In this document: piece after piece, positions 10,073-19,931 of the stretch
Layout: each line of letters begins with the position of its first letter
Position numbering within the stretch: the first letter of the stretch is position 1
NCBI GenBank assembly: GCA_003427395.1
Contig: BFEA01000675.1
Span: 41,594 to 77,163 of the forward strand
Direction: 5' to 3'
From: Chara braunii
Taxonomy: Eukaryota > Streptophyta > Charophyceae > Charales > Characeae
DNA length: 35,570 nucleotides
Notes under the pieces: model-generated
Seen by the model: only the letters and a program-made list of their open reading frames with translations
Told to the model about the DNA's origin: nothing
Database searches by the model: none
Program-made: the position numbers and the translations under genes

Positions 10073-10911
10073 ACTATGGCGTAGCCTGTAGTTAGGTTGA
10101 AGCTCTCAAAGAGCTAGTTGTGTGAAGACCCCCCTCCTGCAAATGGAGGAGGGATTCGTTTCTTTGTCTTTTCTTTGTTAGTGTTACGTTCGCTTGCCGC
10201 GCAATCTGTCGCTCTCATTAACTTACTCCTGTGCTGCATGCTTGGTTTTCTCTAGGATAAGTCAGGTGCCTCACGTGTGCCGGCGGGCTCATCCCTGTTC
10301 ATCCTCTCATTAACCTAACCACACATTGTCGAGTCATATTCTTAGATTGCCGCGGCAGCACGTTTAGGGATGCCATGGTGATTGATTATCTCTTCCCTGA
10401 TCATGGAAGGGGTGGCTTTCTTCTACGCAGGATAAACGAAAGCCATTAATAAAGACTTGCCATTGCTTACCTCGGAGCTCTGGATCCTATGTCCTTCGCC
10501 GATACCTGACAAGTTAATGTGTTCTGTTTCCAGTCCTTGCGCTCCTCTCGCCCTTCCTAAATACTTCGTGTAGCGGCGTGACGTTGTCTCCCTATATAAT
10601 TGCAGTTCTGTACGACTTCCGGCTTCGTTTAACAACCGCTATCTTTCTTCCCACCGCCCTCGTTGCTGGTAGGCCCGCTATTGTTCAGTTCGCTTGTCGG
10701 ATTGACTATCCCACGGCCGAAGACTCGGTTTGCGGTGTTGGCCAGATTGTTAGAACGGTGGTTTTCGACCACTCACCCAGACATTATCTTCCTCTCTCCC
10801 TCTCGACGCAGGCAAGAGGCAGAGGAACGTCTCTTCATATGTGAAACGCGGTGTTTATTTATGTGGGAGAAGCATGCCAGCGGGTGGCACCTGTGCGCGA
10901 GCGCGCCACAG

Positions 10912-10920
<9 letters not shown>
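10071..10920. other. No gene recognised; possible 3' end of the peptidase transcript
   Basis: AATAAA at 10448-10453 is a candidate polyadenylation signal about 750 bases after the stop codon. Otherwise the short frames show no motif. The distance makes it a weak assignment. Confidence 0.3.
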
Positions 10921-10975
<55 letters not shown>

Positions 10976-11112
10976 GGCCGGGGGTGCTCCGGGGGAGAAG
11001 TGTGCAACTGTAGACATCAGAGACGCGGGGTGAGAGAGAGAGAGAGAGAGAGAGATGGCCGGGGGTGCTCCGGGGGAGAAGTGTGCAACTGTAGACGTGA
11101 GAGACGCGGGGT
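10921..11112. repeat. GA tracts with a tandem 56-bp duplication
   Basis: GA at 10921-10974 is followed by unit 1 (10976-11031, beginning GGCCGGGGGTGCTCCGGGGG), GA at 11032-11055, and unit 2 (11057-11112). The two units differ at only a couple of positions (ACATCAG versus ACGTGAG). The repeat period is 81 bases and includes the GA tract. Confidence 0.9.
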
Positions 11113-11565
11113 CGGAAAATTTATTCGAATCACAACGTGCGCAATAACACATAGGAAGGCCGTGAAAGTCACAACAACCTGTGCAGCTAAATTTCTTGCT
11201 TTTGTACATTTGGCGTTTTCTAAAGTGCAGATTGTAAACGTTGGTTGTCTTTCTTCTGTTCTCTTTTTCTGTTTGTTTTCTTTCCACCCCCTCCTTTCTC
11301 GTTGTGGGAAATGTGCCCACTGGCCAAGATTCTCATTGTGACACGTTGACGAGTTTTTCTTCTAGTCATGGATATTTGTAGGTGGAAAAAAAAAACCAGA
11401 GAAGGGGGTAGAAGACAAGGCGATGACGTTTCCAGAGCCATTGTGAGATAATATCTATACTTCTCTGTTGTGTTAGTCGTCTGCATCGCTTTGGCAGTTG
11501 TTTGAGGGGGTCGAGGTACATGACTGGTACCAGATGTAGGCACCCCTACATGATTTTGATCAATT
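11113..11565. other. No gene recognised
   Basis: No conserved reading frame, RNA or repeat structure was seen in this stretch. Confidence 0.5.
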
Positions 11566-11885
11566 TCCAAAAATTTCCATTTGAGTTGTGAACTTGATTT
11601 GTTCACCCAGATGTTCTCCAAAAATTTCCACTTGAGTTGTGAACTTTATTTGTACACCCACCTCTAGATACTCCCCCTTCCCCCTCCCCCCCTTTTAGAT
11701 CATTGATGCTGCTACTGTGCGGACTTTGCCTCGGGCCTGGAAAACTTCATTTATACACCCACGTCTAGATGGCCCCCACCCCCACCCCCCGCCCCCCGGC
11801 TTCCCCCCTTCCCCCATTCCCACTTTTTTTATCATTGATGCTGCTTCTGTGAGGACTTTGCCTCGGGCCTGGAATCCCTCTGATC
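11566..11885. repeat. Two nested tandem duplications
   Basis: The first is a 51-base period around CCAAAAATTTCCA and TTGAGTTGTGAACTT (11567 and 11618). The second is a 132-base period around ATCATTGATGCTGCT and GGACTTTGCCTCGGGCCTGG (11698 and 11831). CACCCACNTCTAGAT also occurs twice. C-rich runs fill the spacers. Confidence 0.8.
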
Positions 11886-11946
11886 TGGATTTTTCATTTC
11901 TAACGCCAGTCTGCCATGATCGGTCAATAGAGATGAACAAATCCGA

Positions 11947-12285
11947 TTGAGAGAGTCGTCAACCCAGTTCACCGTCCAAGCAGCACGAAACCTGACTTTT
12001 TTTTCTTTTTTTTTGTGTGCGGGGGGGGGGGGGNGGNGGAAGAGAGTAGTCAACCCAGTTCACCGTCCAAGCAACACTAAACGTGGCTTTTTTTTTGAAG
12101 GGTGTGAACTCGAGATGGGGACTGGCCGTCAAAATCATGTATCTTGACGGCATCATCTTGACGTCTGATTGACAATAATTGGTTCACCTGTGTTAAAACT
12201 GATGTTAAGCCAATTGATTGGTCGCTGGCCGTCCAGATCATCATGTATCTTGATGGCTGACAATAATTGGTTCAGATTTGCTTTG
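11947..12285. repeat. Tandem duplications flanking a G-run with Ns
   Basis: The block AACCCAGTTCACCGTCCAAGC occurs at about 11960 and 12051, each followed by a T-run. They are separated by a poly-G tract with Ns at 12034 and 12037. A second pair, CTGGCCGTC..ATCATGTATCTTGA plus GACAATAATTGGTTCA, occurs at 12121-12188 and 12226-12274. Confidence 0.8.
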
Positions 12286-12395
12286 ATGCAGGTACCAAGC
12301 GGGAGGGGCTCAATTCTGACATTGCTGTAGTTTTTTTTCCTTCGGAGTTCCGCATGCTTTTTTGCCTTTTTCTTTTCTCTTGCGCAGGGGTCATG

Positions 12396-12506
12396 CTACC
12401 ATCTTCCCCCGAGCACAGTGCATCCTGATCATGATCGCATATGACCGGAAAAGTAGCTTGTTTACATGCATTCTCAGGGTGCGTTGCGTTCGGGGGAAGA
12501 TGGTAG
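12396..12506. repeat. Foldback with 17-bp perfect base and extended imperfect stem
   Basis: CTACCATCTTCCCCCGA (12396-12412) is exactly complementary to 12490-12506. Pairing continues inward imperfectly (GCACAGTGCATCCTGA against the complement of TCAGGGTGCGTTGCGT). The result is a hairpin of about 110 bases with a terminal loop in the 12430-12460 region. It is flanked by pyrimidine-rich sequence. The size and shape would fit a plant small-RNA precursor or a small foldback element. Confidence 0.75.
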
Positions 12507-13077
12507 TCTTTTTCTTTTTATGTTTCCTTCTTTTCTCTGTATTGTTACAATGTTAACGGACGTCCCACGGCTATTTTCTTTTTCTTCCTGAGCCATGTTC
12601 TTTAGATTTCTTTTTTAACTTCTTTTTTCAACTATCGACCAGACTTCGTAACGTTGTGTGACAAGAACATACTGGGTCGACTTGGGACCACCACTGTGAG
12701 ATAAAAACAGGGCCTTGAAAAAAAAAACAAAAAAAAAACAGGGCCTTGCAACTTCAAGACATGTTTGTTCAGTTGATGCTTCTTCATGTCAGGATTTGAT
12801 CCTTGGGATCTGGAAAGTCTGTAGCAAGGACTTCCTGCAGGCTACCGCCTGTAGGCACCGCCTGTAAGCTAAGCTGGCTAAGCTGGCTGATGCTGTCAGT
12901 TTTCCAGGCGGCATGTCCCATTAGCGGGGGCTTAGGGCGTCCTTAGACGCTCCTATTGGAATCCTCGGGCAATAGGAAAGATTCCTAATGGCTCAAAAAG
13001 AAATTTGGGCTCTTCGTTCTACCTGTCCTCGGGGACGTCGCCAGATGACATTTCCTAAGACTGATGTCAGAAAAGAA
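12507..13077. other. No gene recognised
   Basis: Short A-rich repeats around ACAGGGCCTTG (12710-12750, two copies separated by A-runs) and CTGTAGGCACCGCCTGTA (near 12848) are present. No coding feature was seen. Confidence 0.5.
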
Positions 13078-13390
13078 AAGAAAAGAAAAAAGAAAAACGG
13101 TTGTGCTGCAGGCCTTCAGCCATAGGGTGCCGCCACGATCCAGATTCTCGGCTGTACGTCTATCTAACCTTGTGCCCTCTCCTCTCCGTGAAACGTGGAT
13201 TCCTTGTGCCCAAGGGAGCTCGCGAGGTCCCTTGGGCACAGGAAGAAATGGCAGGGGAAATTCCTAATGCTCGAGGAATTTCCTTACGAGTGTTTTCACC
13301 TCTTTTTTTGGATTGCATCCCTGAAGATAGGTGGAACGAACAATTCCTTGGGGATTTGCGTCCCCGAGGAGTGTCTAACGACGCCCTTAG
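13078..13390 (+). repeat. Long inverted repeat, left arm
   Basis: The arm begins with an AAAAGAAAAA-type tract, then TTCAGCCATAGGGTGCCGCCAC, ATCCAGATTC, GTGCCCTCTCCTCTCCGTGA, AACGTGGAT, ATTCCTTGGGGAT and GAGGAGTGTCT. The same blocks occur in the same order, diverged, on the opposite strand at 14205-14500. The frames inside it (13101-13562 and the opposite strand) do not align as proteins with the right arm, so I treat it as non-coding. Confidence 0.75.
13199..13244. repeat. Short foldback inside the left arm
   Basis: TTCCTTGTGCCCAAGGGA pairs with TCCCTTGGGCACAGGAA across a 10-11-base loop, with one bulged base. The right arm of the large inverted repeat has only a degenerate equivalent. Confidence 0.8.
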
Positions 13391-13586
13391 TTTATGTTTT
13401 AGTGTATTTTTCATGACCACCGTGGCCGTGGAATTATCAGATCGGATGGCAGGGAGCCCTGCATACTTGAAATCAGAACTGAACCTCGAAAACTGGGGCA
13501 TGGCCTCGGGTCGAATTGTGAAGTACCTGAAAAAAAAAAAGTCAACTGCGAAAAGAAAATGAAAAAGAAAAAAAGGGCGTACTTCT

Positions 13587-13622
13587 AGGCTACCAGAGTG
13601 GCCCGGGACCGCTTGCCCGGCC
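13587..13622 (+). repeat. Short GC-rich A-tailed repeat, copy 2
   Basis: CTAGGCTACCAGAGTGGCCC followed by GCCCGGCCGGGCC and an A-rich tail. It is the sense-orientation counterpart of the units at 5351-5416 and 14756-14836. Confidence 0.55.
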
Positions 13623-13932
13623 GGGCCAAAAAGAAAAGAAAAAAAACTTAAAAAAACTTCTTTTTTTTTATAATAATTCGGTAAAAAATTTCGATGTGAC
13701 CCTGGGGTCGGGACCCACTAGCAGCGTTGTACAACATGTGGGGTGCTGTTTTTGCAATAAAAAAAATGGTTTTCCCGATTTTTGCAGATTTTAAAACCTC
13801 TATTTTCTGTGAATTAAAGAAAGCAAAAGCATTTTCTGGCTTCTCCTGTCAACCAATGGGCAAGGAAGCAGCAAATTCGTCGCCTGTTTTTGAGGATGAG
13901 TTCTTCGGTCACCCAATTGGCTGCATCCTCTG
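13623..13932. other. No gene recognised
   Basis: AT-rich spacer between the inverted repeat arms. The GTGACCCTGGGGTCGGGACC sequence near 13695 recalls the GTGACCCTGAGG at 5267, which suggests part of the same dispersed repeat family. Confidence 0.45.
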
Positions 13933-14050
13933 AAGGTCATTTTTCTGTTTTGCCGATCTCATGGAGGAGGAAACGTTGCAAAATCACCCCCAAGGTCATT
14001 TTTCTGTTTTGCCGATCTCATGGAGGAGGAAACGTTGCAAAATCACCCCC
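13933..14050 (+). repeat. Perfect 59-bp tandem duplication
   Basis: Units 13933-13991 and 13992-14050 are identical by eye, each running from AAGGTCATTTTTCTG to AAAATCACCCCC. Identity implies a recent duplication or ongoing homogenisation. Confidence 0.95.
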
Positions 14051-14204
14051 TACCTCAAAAATGGGCAAAAATGCAACGGATGAACACTGGAATTCGAATT
14101 AAAAAATCAAAAGAAGTAAGCCTTTCTAGAAGGTGGATTGGTTGACACCCCGGCGGCCACGAAACTTCACGGTTTCACAAACAGGTGGCCCATGGATATC
14201 AATC

Positions 14205-14500
14205 TCCATCCACGGACTGTGGGCCTCATAAGATACTCCTTGGGGATGCAATTCCAAGGATTTCGTCTTTGTTCCACCTGTCCGAAATGAAAATCCGAGG
14301 ACAAATGCTTGGACTCCAAGGATTTCCCAGTCAAATCATCCTCGACTCCAAGGGACCTAACGAGGTCGTGAAGTCTCTTGCAGCCAAGGATCCACGTTTC
14401 ACAGAGAGAAGAGGGCACACACGTAGAGAGACGTGGAATCTGGATTGTAGCGGCACCCTATTGGCTGAAAGCCTCAATTATAACTGTTTTTCTTTTTCTT
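14205..14500 (-). repeat. Long inverted repeat, right arm
   Basis: The minus strand repeats the block order of 13078-13390: TTTCAGCCAATAGGGTGCCG, AATCCAGATTC, GTGCCCTCTTCTCTCTGTGA, AACGTGGATCCTTG, GAGGTCCCTTGG, AGGTGGAAC and ATTGCATCCCC. The arms enclose about 800 bp. The ORF at 14167-14418 (minus) overlaps it and has no recognisable domain. Confidence 0.75.
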
Positions 14501-14699
14501 TTCTTCTTTCTTGGAGTTTTTTTCCCGAAAAAGCTCCAAGGATGAGTCGAACGATGACGCCCGCTAAATTTTTCCTCGGATTTCGTGCTTGGCCCCCAGG
14601 ACGCTCCGCGTAGTGTCCAACGAGCCCCTGTATGTGTCATGAAAGGCCTCACATGATTGAAAACGCCAGCAAGTCGCTGTAAAAAGTCTCTAGTGGGTC

Positions 14700-14836
14700 C
14701 CAACCCCTGAGGCAAAGAATGTTCAGTTAATTTTCTGCCTTTTTTTTTTTGGACTAGGACCTTCTCTGGTCCTTGCACGGCCGGGCTGCCCGAGAAAGCA
14801 GGGTGTGACCGGGGCGGCCTGGCTGGTAGCCTAGGC
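14700..14836 (-). repeat. Short GC-rich A-tailed repeat, copy 3
   Basis: The minus strand reads CTAGGCTACCAGCCAGGCCG ... GGACCAGAGAAGGTCC and then an A-tract, as at 5351-5416. The adjoining CCTGAGGCAAAGAATGTTCA at 14706 also matches the region beside copy 1. Confidence 0.65.
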
Positions 14837-14990
14837 CTACTTTCATTTTCGTCCATGGCGCTGCAAGGCACGGAAAATCTGGATCGGATTTGAACGTGGA
14901 GGGAATGACACCATAGCCTGGACCACCAGTCGGCTTAAGGCCAAAGATCAGATTTGGCGAGTGGTAACCATAGACGAACCTGTCCCTCCT

Positions 14991-15134
14991 GAAATAGCCA
15001 GGTTTATACCTTTCTCAGCCTTTTGCAAAGATCGAGTGTAGTATCTGTTCTGATCAGTTCAAGTATCTGATCTGTGGTCCATATGGCCACATAAAAGAAA
15101 AAGAAATAACCAGGTTTCAGAAATAGCCAGGTTT
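14991..15134 (+). repeat. Target-site duplication around the U2 copy
   Basis: GAAATAGCCAGGTTT at 14991-15005 lies directly before the U2 sequence. GAAATAACCAGGTTT (one change) follows its A-rich tail at 15103-15117. A further exact copy is at 15120-15134. Flanking direct repeats of 15 bases plus an A-rich tail are the signature of LINE-type target-primed insertion. Confidence 0.8.
15006..15092 (+). pseudogene. U2 snRNA retropseudogene (5' part)
   Basis: It starts ATACCTTTCTCAGCCTTTTG, the 5' end of U2 snRNA. It retains the branch-point recognition region GTGTAGTATCTGTTCTGATC and the stem-loop II region TATCTGATCTGTGGTCCAT. It then breaks off at GGCCACAT into an A-rich tail (AAAAGAAAAAG). U2 normally continues for about another 100 bases. 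The truncated 3' part, A-tail and target-site duplication mark it as a reverse-transcribed insertion, not a functional U2 gene. No plant snRNA promoter elements were noticed upstream. Confidence 0.9.
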
Positions 15135-15876
15135 CATAGTTCTAGCAGTTCTGACTAAACTGGATACTTACTCTAAAAACATTTATATGACGTGGCTGAC
15201 CTTCCATCTCCCCTTGTGCTCGCCATCCAGCCACGACCCTTGCTGATGGGGAAGCCCTATCCAAAGCCCTCCCATTCAAAGGATGGCCTTGCACAGACCC
15301 CCATCACCCCGATTGTCTTCTCGTGTCATGACTATTACCCCAGTGCAAAGACTCCCTCTGAGAGTAATAAACCTCCTTTCACAGCGGGCTATGCCCTTCG
15401 GCAGGAAACGCTTCGTCTTTTGTCTGTATGGTATGCATGTCATGTCAGTGAGCCATACACCTCAGTACCCTGTTTGTATCTGCCCCATGAAAATCCCTTC
15501 AAATACTGTCTAAGACGTACCTAATCCCCAATGTCCCCACCCTCACTACCCCGCCGCCACACCCCTTCCTTCTCCCACCTTCAACCCTTCCCCTTGCATC
15601 TTCCCCCTTGACGTTTTTCTTTTCCCCATGCCCCCATTTGCCCTCCGTTTGCTGTGAGGGCTGTTCTGCTGGACTGGGCAGGAGGGGGGGTTATGGTAGG
15701 GGGGGTATCTATGTCTGCATGTGTGAATGTAAGGATTTTATGTGTACAAATAACTAAGGCATATGTGCGTGTATATTGGTGTCACGTGATGCAGTGTCCG
15801 GTGCTGGTGCTGATTGACTTTACAATGAGGAGGAGCAAGAAGAGGTCCTAGTGCTGTAAGGTGGCAAGCTATTTGT

Positions 15877-15879
<3 letters not shown>
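15135..15879. other. No gene recognised
   Basis: Overlapping frames at 15192-15524 and 15283-15513 show no motif. The stretch 15530-15650 is C-rich. Confidence 0.45.
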
Positions 15880-15968
<89 letters not shown>

Positions 15969-15969
15969 N

Positions 15970-16054
<85 letters not shown>
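15880..16054. repeat. Long (GA)n microsatellite
   Basis: About 175 bases of GA with one N at 15969. It is the longest simple repeat in the window. The true length is uncertain because of the N. Confidence 0.97.
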
Positions 16055-16057
<3 letters not shown>

Positions 16058-16277
16058 TTAGGTGACAGACAGAGAGGTCGTCATGGTGCTTGCTGCATTG
16101 TATGCCACATCTGATTCAGTGCATTGGGGTGTCTTGCCACAAAAGTGGGCGGGCGATGGTGGGGCCAGTCACACTGCGACACCAAAACTGTCTAGTCAAT
16201 ATTTTGACAGTTCCAAAGGCGTTCAAGAGCTTGAACCCCTGTGAGTGGGTTGTGTGCGGTGTTTGAGAGTGTGCTGG

Positions 16278-16391
16278 CCTTAGATACTGCTGATACTTGA
16301 TGGGGATGGGGGGAAGAATAAAAGGGAGGCGCAGCCTTAGATACTGCTGATACTTGATGGGGATGGGGGGAAGAATAAAAGGGAGGCGCAG
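16278..16391 (+). repeat. Perfect 57-bp tandem duplication
   Basis: Units 16278-16334 and 16335-16391 both run CCTTAGATACTGCTGATACT ... GGGAGGCGCAG and are identical by eye. Confidence 0.95.
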
Positions 16392-16513
16392 CTACTGGGA
16401 AAATGGTCTATCTTTGTGTTAGCTGGGACCTCACCAGCGGCCCCACCCTACTCCCCGACCACTGCTGTTAGGGCAGGGGGCAACATGCATCCCCTGCATT
16501 GAGTGGTAGCTGT

Positions 16514-16609
16514 GCTTGCAGGGTTCCCCTGTAGAGCCTTAGGAGTAGTGATAAGTAGGTAGCTTGCAGGGTTCCCCTGTATAGCCTTAGGAGTAGTGAT
16601 AAGTAGGTA
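16514..16609 (+). repeat. 48-bp tandem duplication
   Basis: Units 16514-16561 and 16562-16609 (GCTTGCAGGGTTCCCCTGTA ... GATAAGTAGGTA) differ at one base, AGAG versus ATAG. Confidence 0.95.
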
Positions 16610-16659
16610 GTGGAAGTCGAATTTGTAAGAAGGATATAGATTAGTTGAAACAGACAAAA

Positions 16660-16930
16660 GAATCGGACGCCTCAAAAAAGGTCCACATAGCCAAAAGAAA
16701 TTTTGAAGGCCTGCATTGTGGCCAAAGGTTGCCTTGAGACTGTTTTCATGTATACAGCCTTCGTTGACTGGTGAAATTTTGGACAGTTCCAAAGGTGTTC
16801 GCGCAGAATTTGAACTCCTCTCAAAAGGTCGGCGTGGCCAAAAGAAGTCTTTTGAGGCCAGCATTCTGCGCGAAGGGTGCCATCAGCGTGTGTTCACACG
16901 TGGAGCCTCGTTCGACTGATCAAATAATTT
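16660..16930 (+). repeat. Diverged tandem repeat
   Basis: CCTCAAAAAAGGTCCACATAGCCAAAAGAAATTTTGAAGG (shown in parts: CTCAAAA, GGTC, GCCAAAAGAA, TTTTGAGGCC, GCATT) at about 16670 recurs at about 16820. Each copy ends near GACAGTTCCAAAGG or CCACAGTTC. A related GACAGTTCCAAAGGCGTTC is at about 16206. Confidence 0.6.
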
Positions 16931-17897
16931 CCACAGTTCTAGATGCCACCGGAAATCCCAGCTTGCATTTGGACGGACATATCACCAGGTGCATGATCTG
17001 TATTGAGATGGGCAATCCTCTACTAGGTGCAATTTAACAGAGGGTTTTGCTCAAATATGCCAGTCCAGAGGCATATATGCAATTAAGATTACTAAGTTGA
17101 ATCAACCCCCCCTGTGGACAACCTTAGGCCTGGACCCCACCGCATGGCGGTGGCTTGGCGCCTCGAAAGCCCTTGGAAAGAATACAGTGTGGTCACGGTG
17201 GAAGCGGACCCCTCTCCGGCAGGAATTTTCAGCCACTTCCCAGCTAAAAAATGCCCAATCACGAACACTTGTCTGTCGACATCCGCTTTAAATTTCCTGC
17301 TCTCCATCCAATCCCTGTGTTTCCTTTCTGCACGCGATGACTCAAACTAGAGAGACGCCGCCAGCCTACCCTCAAAACTACAGTGCACTTTTTTACCGTG
17401 CATGGAAGTGGGGACAGTGGCAGAGTAGAAACAAAAATCCTTGTTTTTCTGAAGGATTGTTGCCAGAAGTGTAACCTTGAAAAATCGTTCGGAAGGCTTG
17501 GCCGACACCAGTGGGGTCCAGGCCTTACGCATGGAGTTGGATGAAACTACTTTTGTTTTTTCCTTTCAAAAAGTTGGAAAAACACTGTTCATTTTCAGCA
17601 AGTACACAGGAATTGAAACTACTGTTATCATTTTAGGGGTTGCTTCCATACCTTTTCCCCAAAACAAAGACATGACTAGAGTGTTCCTTTTGGGATTAGA
17701 ACGGCACAATGTTTGTAGTGCGTGCTGGCGTGTATGATCATTCCAGAAATCGGTGTTTAATTTTCTGATGAAGTGGTGCTTCTCGACAAACATATGTGTG
17801 GCTCCACTAGGCGCTAGTGGTGGACATAACAGCCCTGAGTGGCCACGAAAGCTGGTTATCTGCCAGTGTTTAAAAAAAAAAAAAGAAAAAAAAAAAA
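16931..17897. other. No gene recognised
   Basis: Short unrelated frames only. The 3' end runs into an A-rich tract that borders the gap. Confidence 0.45.
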
Positions 17898-18657
17898 NNN
17901 NNNNNNNNNNNNNNNNNNNNNNNNNNNNNNNNNNNNNNNNNNNNNNNNNNNNNNNNNNNNNNNNNNNNNNNNNNNNNNNNNNNNNNNNNNNNNNNNNNNN
18001 NNNNNNNNNNNNNNNNNNNNNNNNNNNNNNNNNNNNNNNNNNNNNNNNNNNNNNNNNNNNNNNNNNNNNNNNNNNNNNNNNNNNNNNNNNNNNNNNNNNN
18101 NNNNNNNNNNNNNNNNNNNNNNNNNNNNNNNNNNNNNNNNNNNNNNNNNNNNNNNNNNNNNNNNNNNNNNNNNNNNNNNNNNNNNNNNNNNNNNNNNNNN
18201 NNNNNNNNNNNNNNNNNNNNNNNNNNNNNNNNNNNNNNNNNNNNNNNNNNNNNNNNNNNNNNNNNNNNNNNNNNNNNNNNNNNNNNNNNNNNNNNNNNNN
18301 NNNNNNNNNNNNNNNNNNNNNNNNNNNNNNNNNNNNNNNNNNNNNNNNNNNNNNNNNNNNNNNNNNNNNNNNNNNNNNNNNNNNNNNNNNNNNNNNNNNN
18401 NNNNNNNNNNNNNNNNNNNNNNNNNNNNNNNNNNNNNNNNNNNNNNNNNNNNNNNNNNNNNNNNNNNNNNNNNNNNNNNNNNNNNNNNNNNNNNNNNNNN
18501 NNNNNNNNNNNNNNNNNNNNNNNNNNNNNNNNNNNNNNNNNNNNNNNNNNNNNNNNNNNNNNNNNNNNNNNNNNNNNNNNNNNNNNNNNNNNNNNNNNNN
18601 NNNNNNNNNNNNNNNNNNNNNNNNNNNNNNNNNNNNNNNNNNNNNNNNNNNNNNNNN
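17898..18657. other. Assembly gap
   Basis: 760 unresolved bases. The left flank is an A-homopolymer, which is likely why the assembly broke. The long X-filled frames across it are artefacts. Confidence 1.
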
Positions 18658-18772
18658 TATTTTAAACGAGCCCAGTGCCCAAGGCTGATATTACCAATAA
18701 GAAGATTGAGGCCGGGGTCCTCAGTCTACCCAGAGTGACCGAACAGAACATGCGGAGAACCGGGCTCAGCTT

Positions 18773-18787
18773 ATGATGATGATGATA

Positions 18788-18833
<46 letters not shown>
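18773..18833. repeat. (GAT)n microsatellite
   Basis: A trinucleotide GAT run with one GATAAT interruption. Further scattered GATGAT copies continue to about 18893. Confidence 0.95.
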
Positions 18834-18834
<1 letters not shown>

Positions 18835-18893
18835 TTTCTGTGTAAACTGTGAGATAATCAATCTAATGATGATGATGCTAAAGATGATGATGA

Positions 18894-19931
18894 TTAGTCT
18901 AGAAAAAATATAAAAGACTATGCTATATCAGTAATTCTGGTCTCCTAATCCCGGAACAACTCCTAGCCCTCCCTGTACCAGGACATTACATCTCAGAGAC
19001 AATGTCATCCTAACCAACGTCAACCATAGCTGACCTATTCTCGCCACCTAGACTATCCCTGGACCCATAGGTTGTCAAGGCAGCCCCCCCCGGTTTGCCA
19101 CTGGATTGCCTTCCTCCCTCAGCAAATCCCCAGATCTCTCTACAAGGCCTCACACTCCTGCCATTTGCAGGTTACAGAGCAACGCCCCAGCTCCGGCCAG
19201 CATCGGCAAACCAGGGGCACCCGAACAAAGCAACTCTGCAGATATCAGTCCAGATTCGATAATCTCTGAAATCCTATATCCCGAATGAGGAAGAAGGCAA
19301 GATGCCACCCAGAGTTACAGAACGCCAGAAAGCTTGATATTACATGATTGAAACTATGGATTTTTTTTATTTTTATTTTTTTTTATTTTTATTTTTTTTC
19401 TTCCGAATAACGAAGAAAAGAAGAAGCCGCCCAAAAATTATGAAAAACCAGCAAGCCCCCTTTTTTGGATCCACTAGCTTCCCCCAGACCAGACTCAGCA
19501 CTCCCAAGACACCTCAACCTGCCCAATACCTGCCATCGCTGTCGTGTACTCACTACCAAAGCTATTTTGACAGTACCTCCTAGCTCTCAATTTCACCTTT
19601 CACTATCTACCTACCACTACTCCTAAGCCTATACAGCGGACCCCTGCAAACATTGCTAGCTCTAATCGGCGGTGGTCAGGGAGTAGGGTGGGGCCGCCGG
19701 TGGGGTGATGGGGCTACCGCAAAGATGGAGCATTTTGCCAGCAGCTGCACTTCCCGTCTACTCCCCCCCCCCCCCAAATCGAGTAGTAGCAGTGACTATG
19801 GCCAACACTCTCCCACACACCACACACAACCCACTCACGCTCACACTCGCACCTCTGATCGAAGGGTCTATCACCGATGCGCATTTTTGCTCATTCCTCA
19901 CACTGTAAACAATCCCAGGAAACCAACGAGC
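18894..19931. other. No gene recognised
   Basis: A T-rich tract with TTTTA interruptions lies at 19360-19400 and a C10-11 run near 19767. Frames are short and without motifs. No snRNA promoter elements were evident before the U6 copy at 19932. Confidence 0.45.

Noticed and set aside
13101-13562. 153-aa frame in the inverted repeat as a gene
   Set aside because: The diverged opposite arm does not keep the same frame, so selection on a protein is not evident.
17753-18738. Long frames at 17753-18688 and 17839-18738
   Set aside because: Almost entirely unresolved N bases of the assembly gap.
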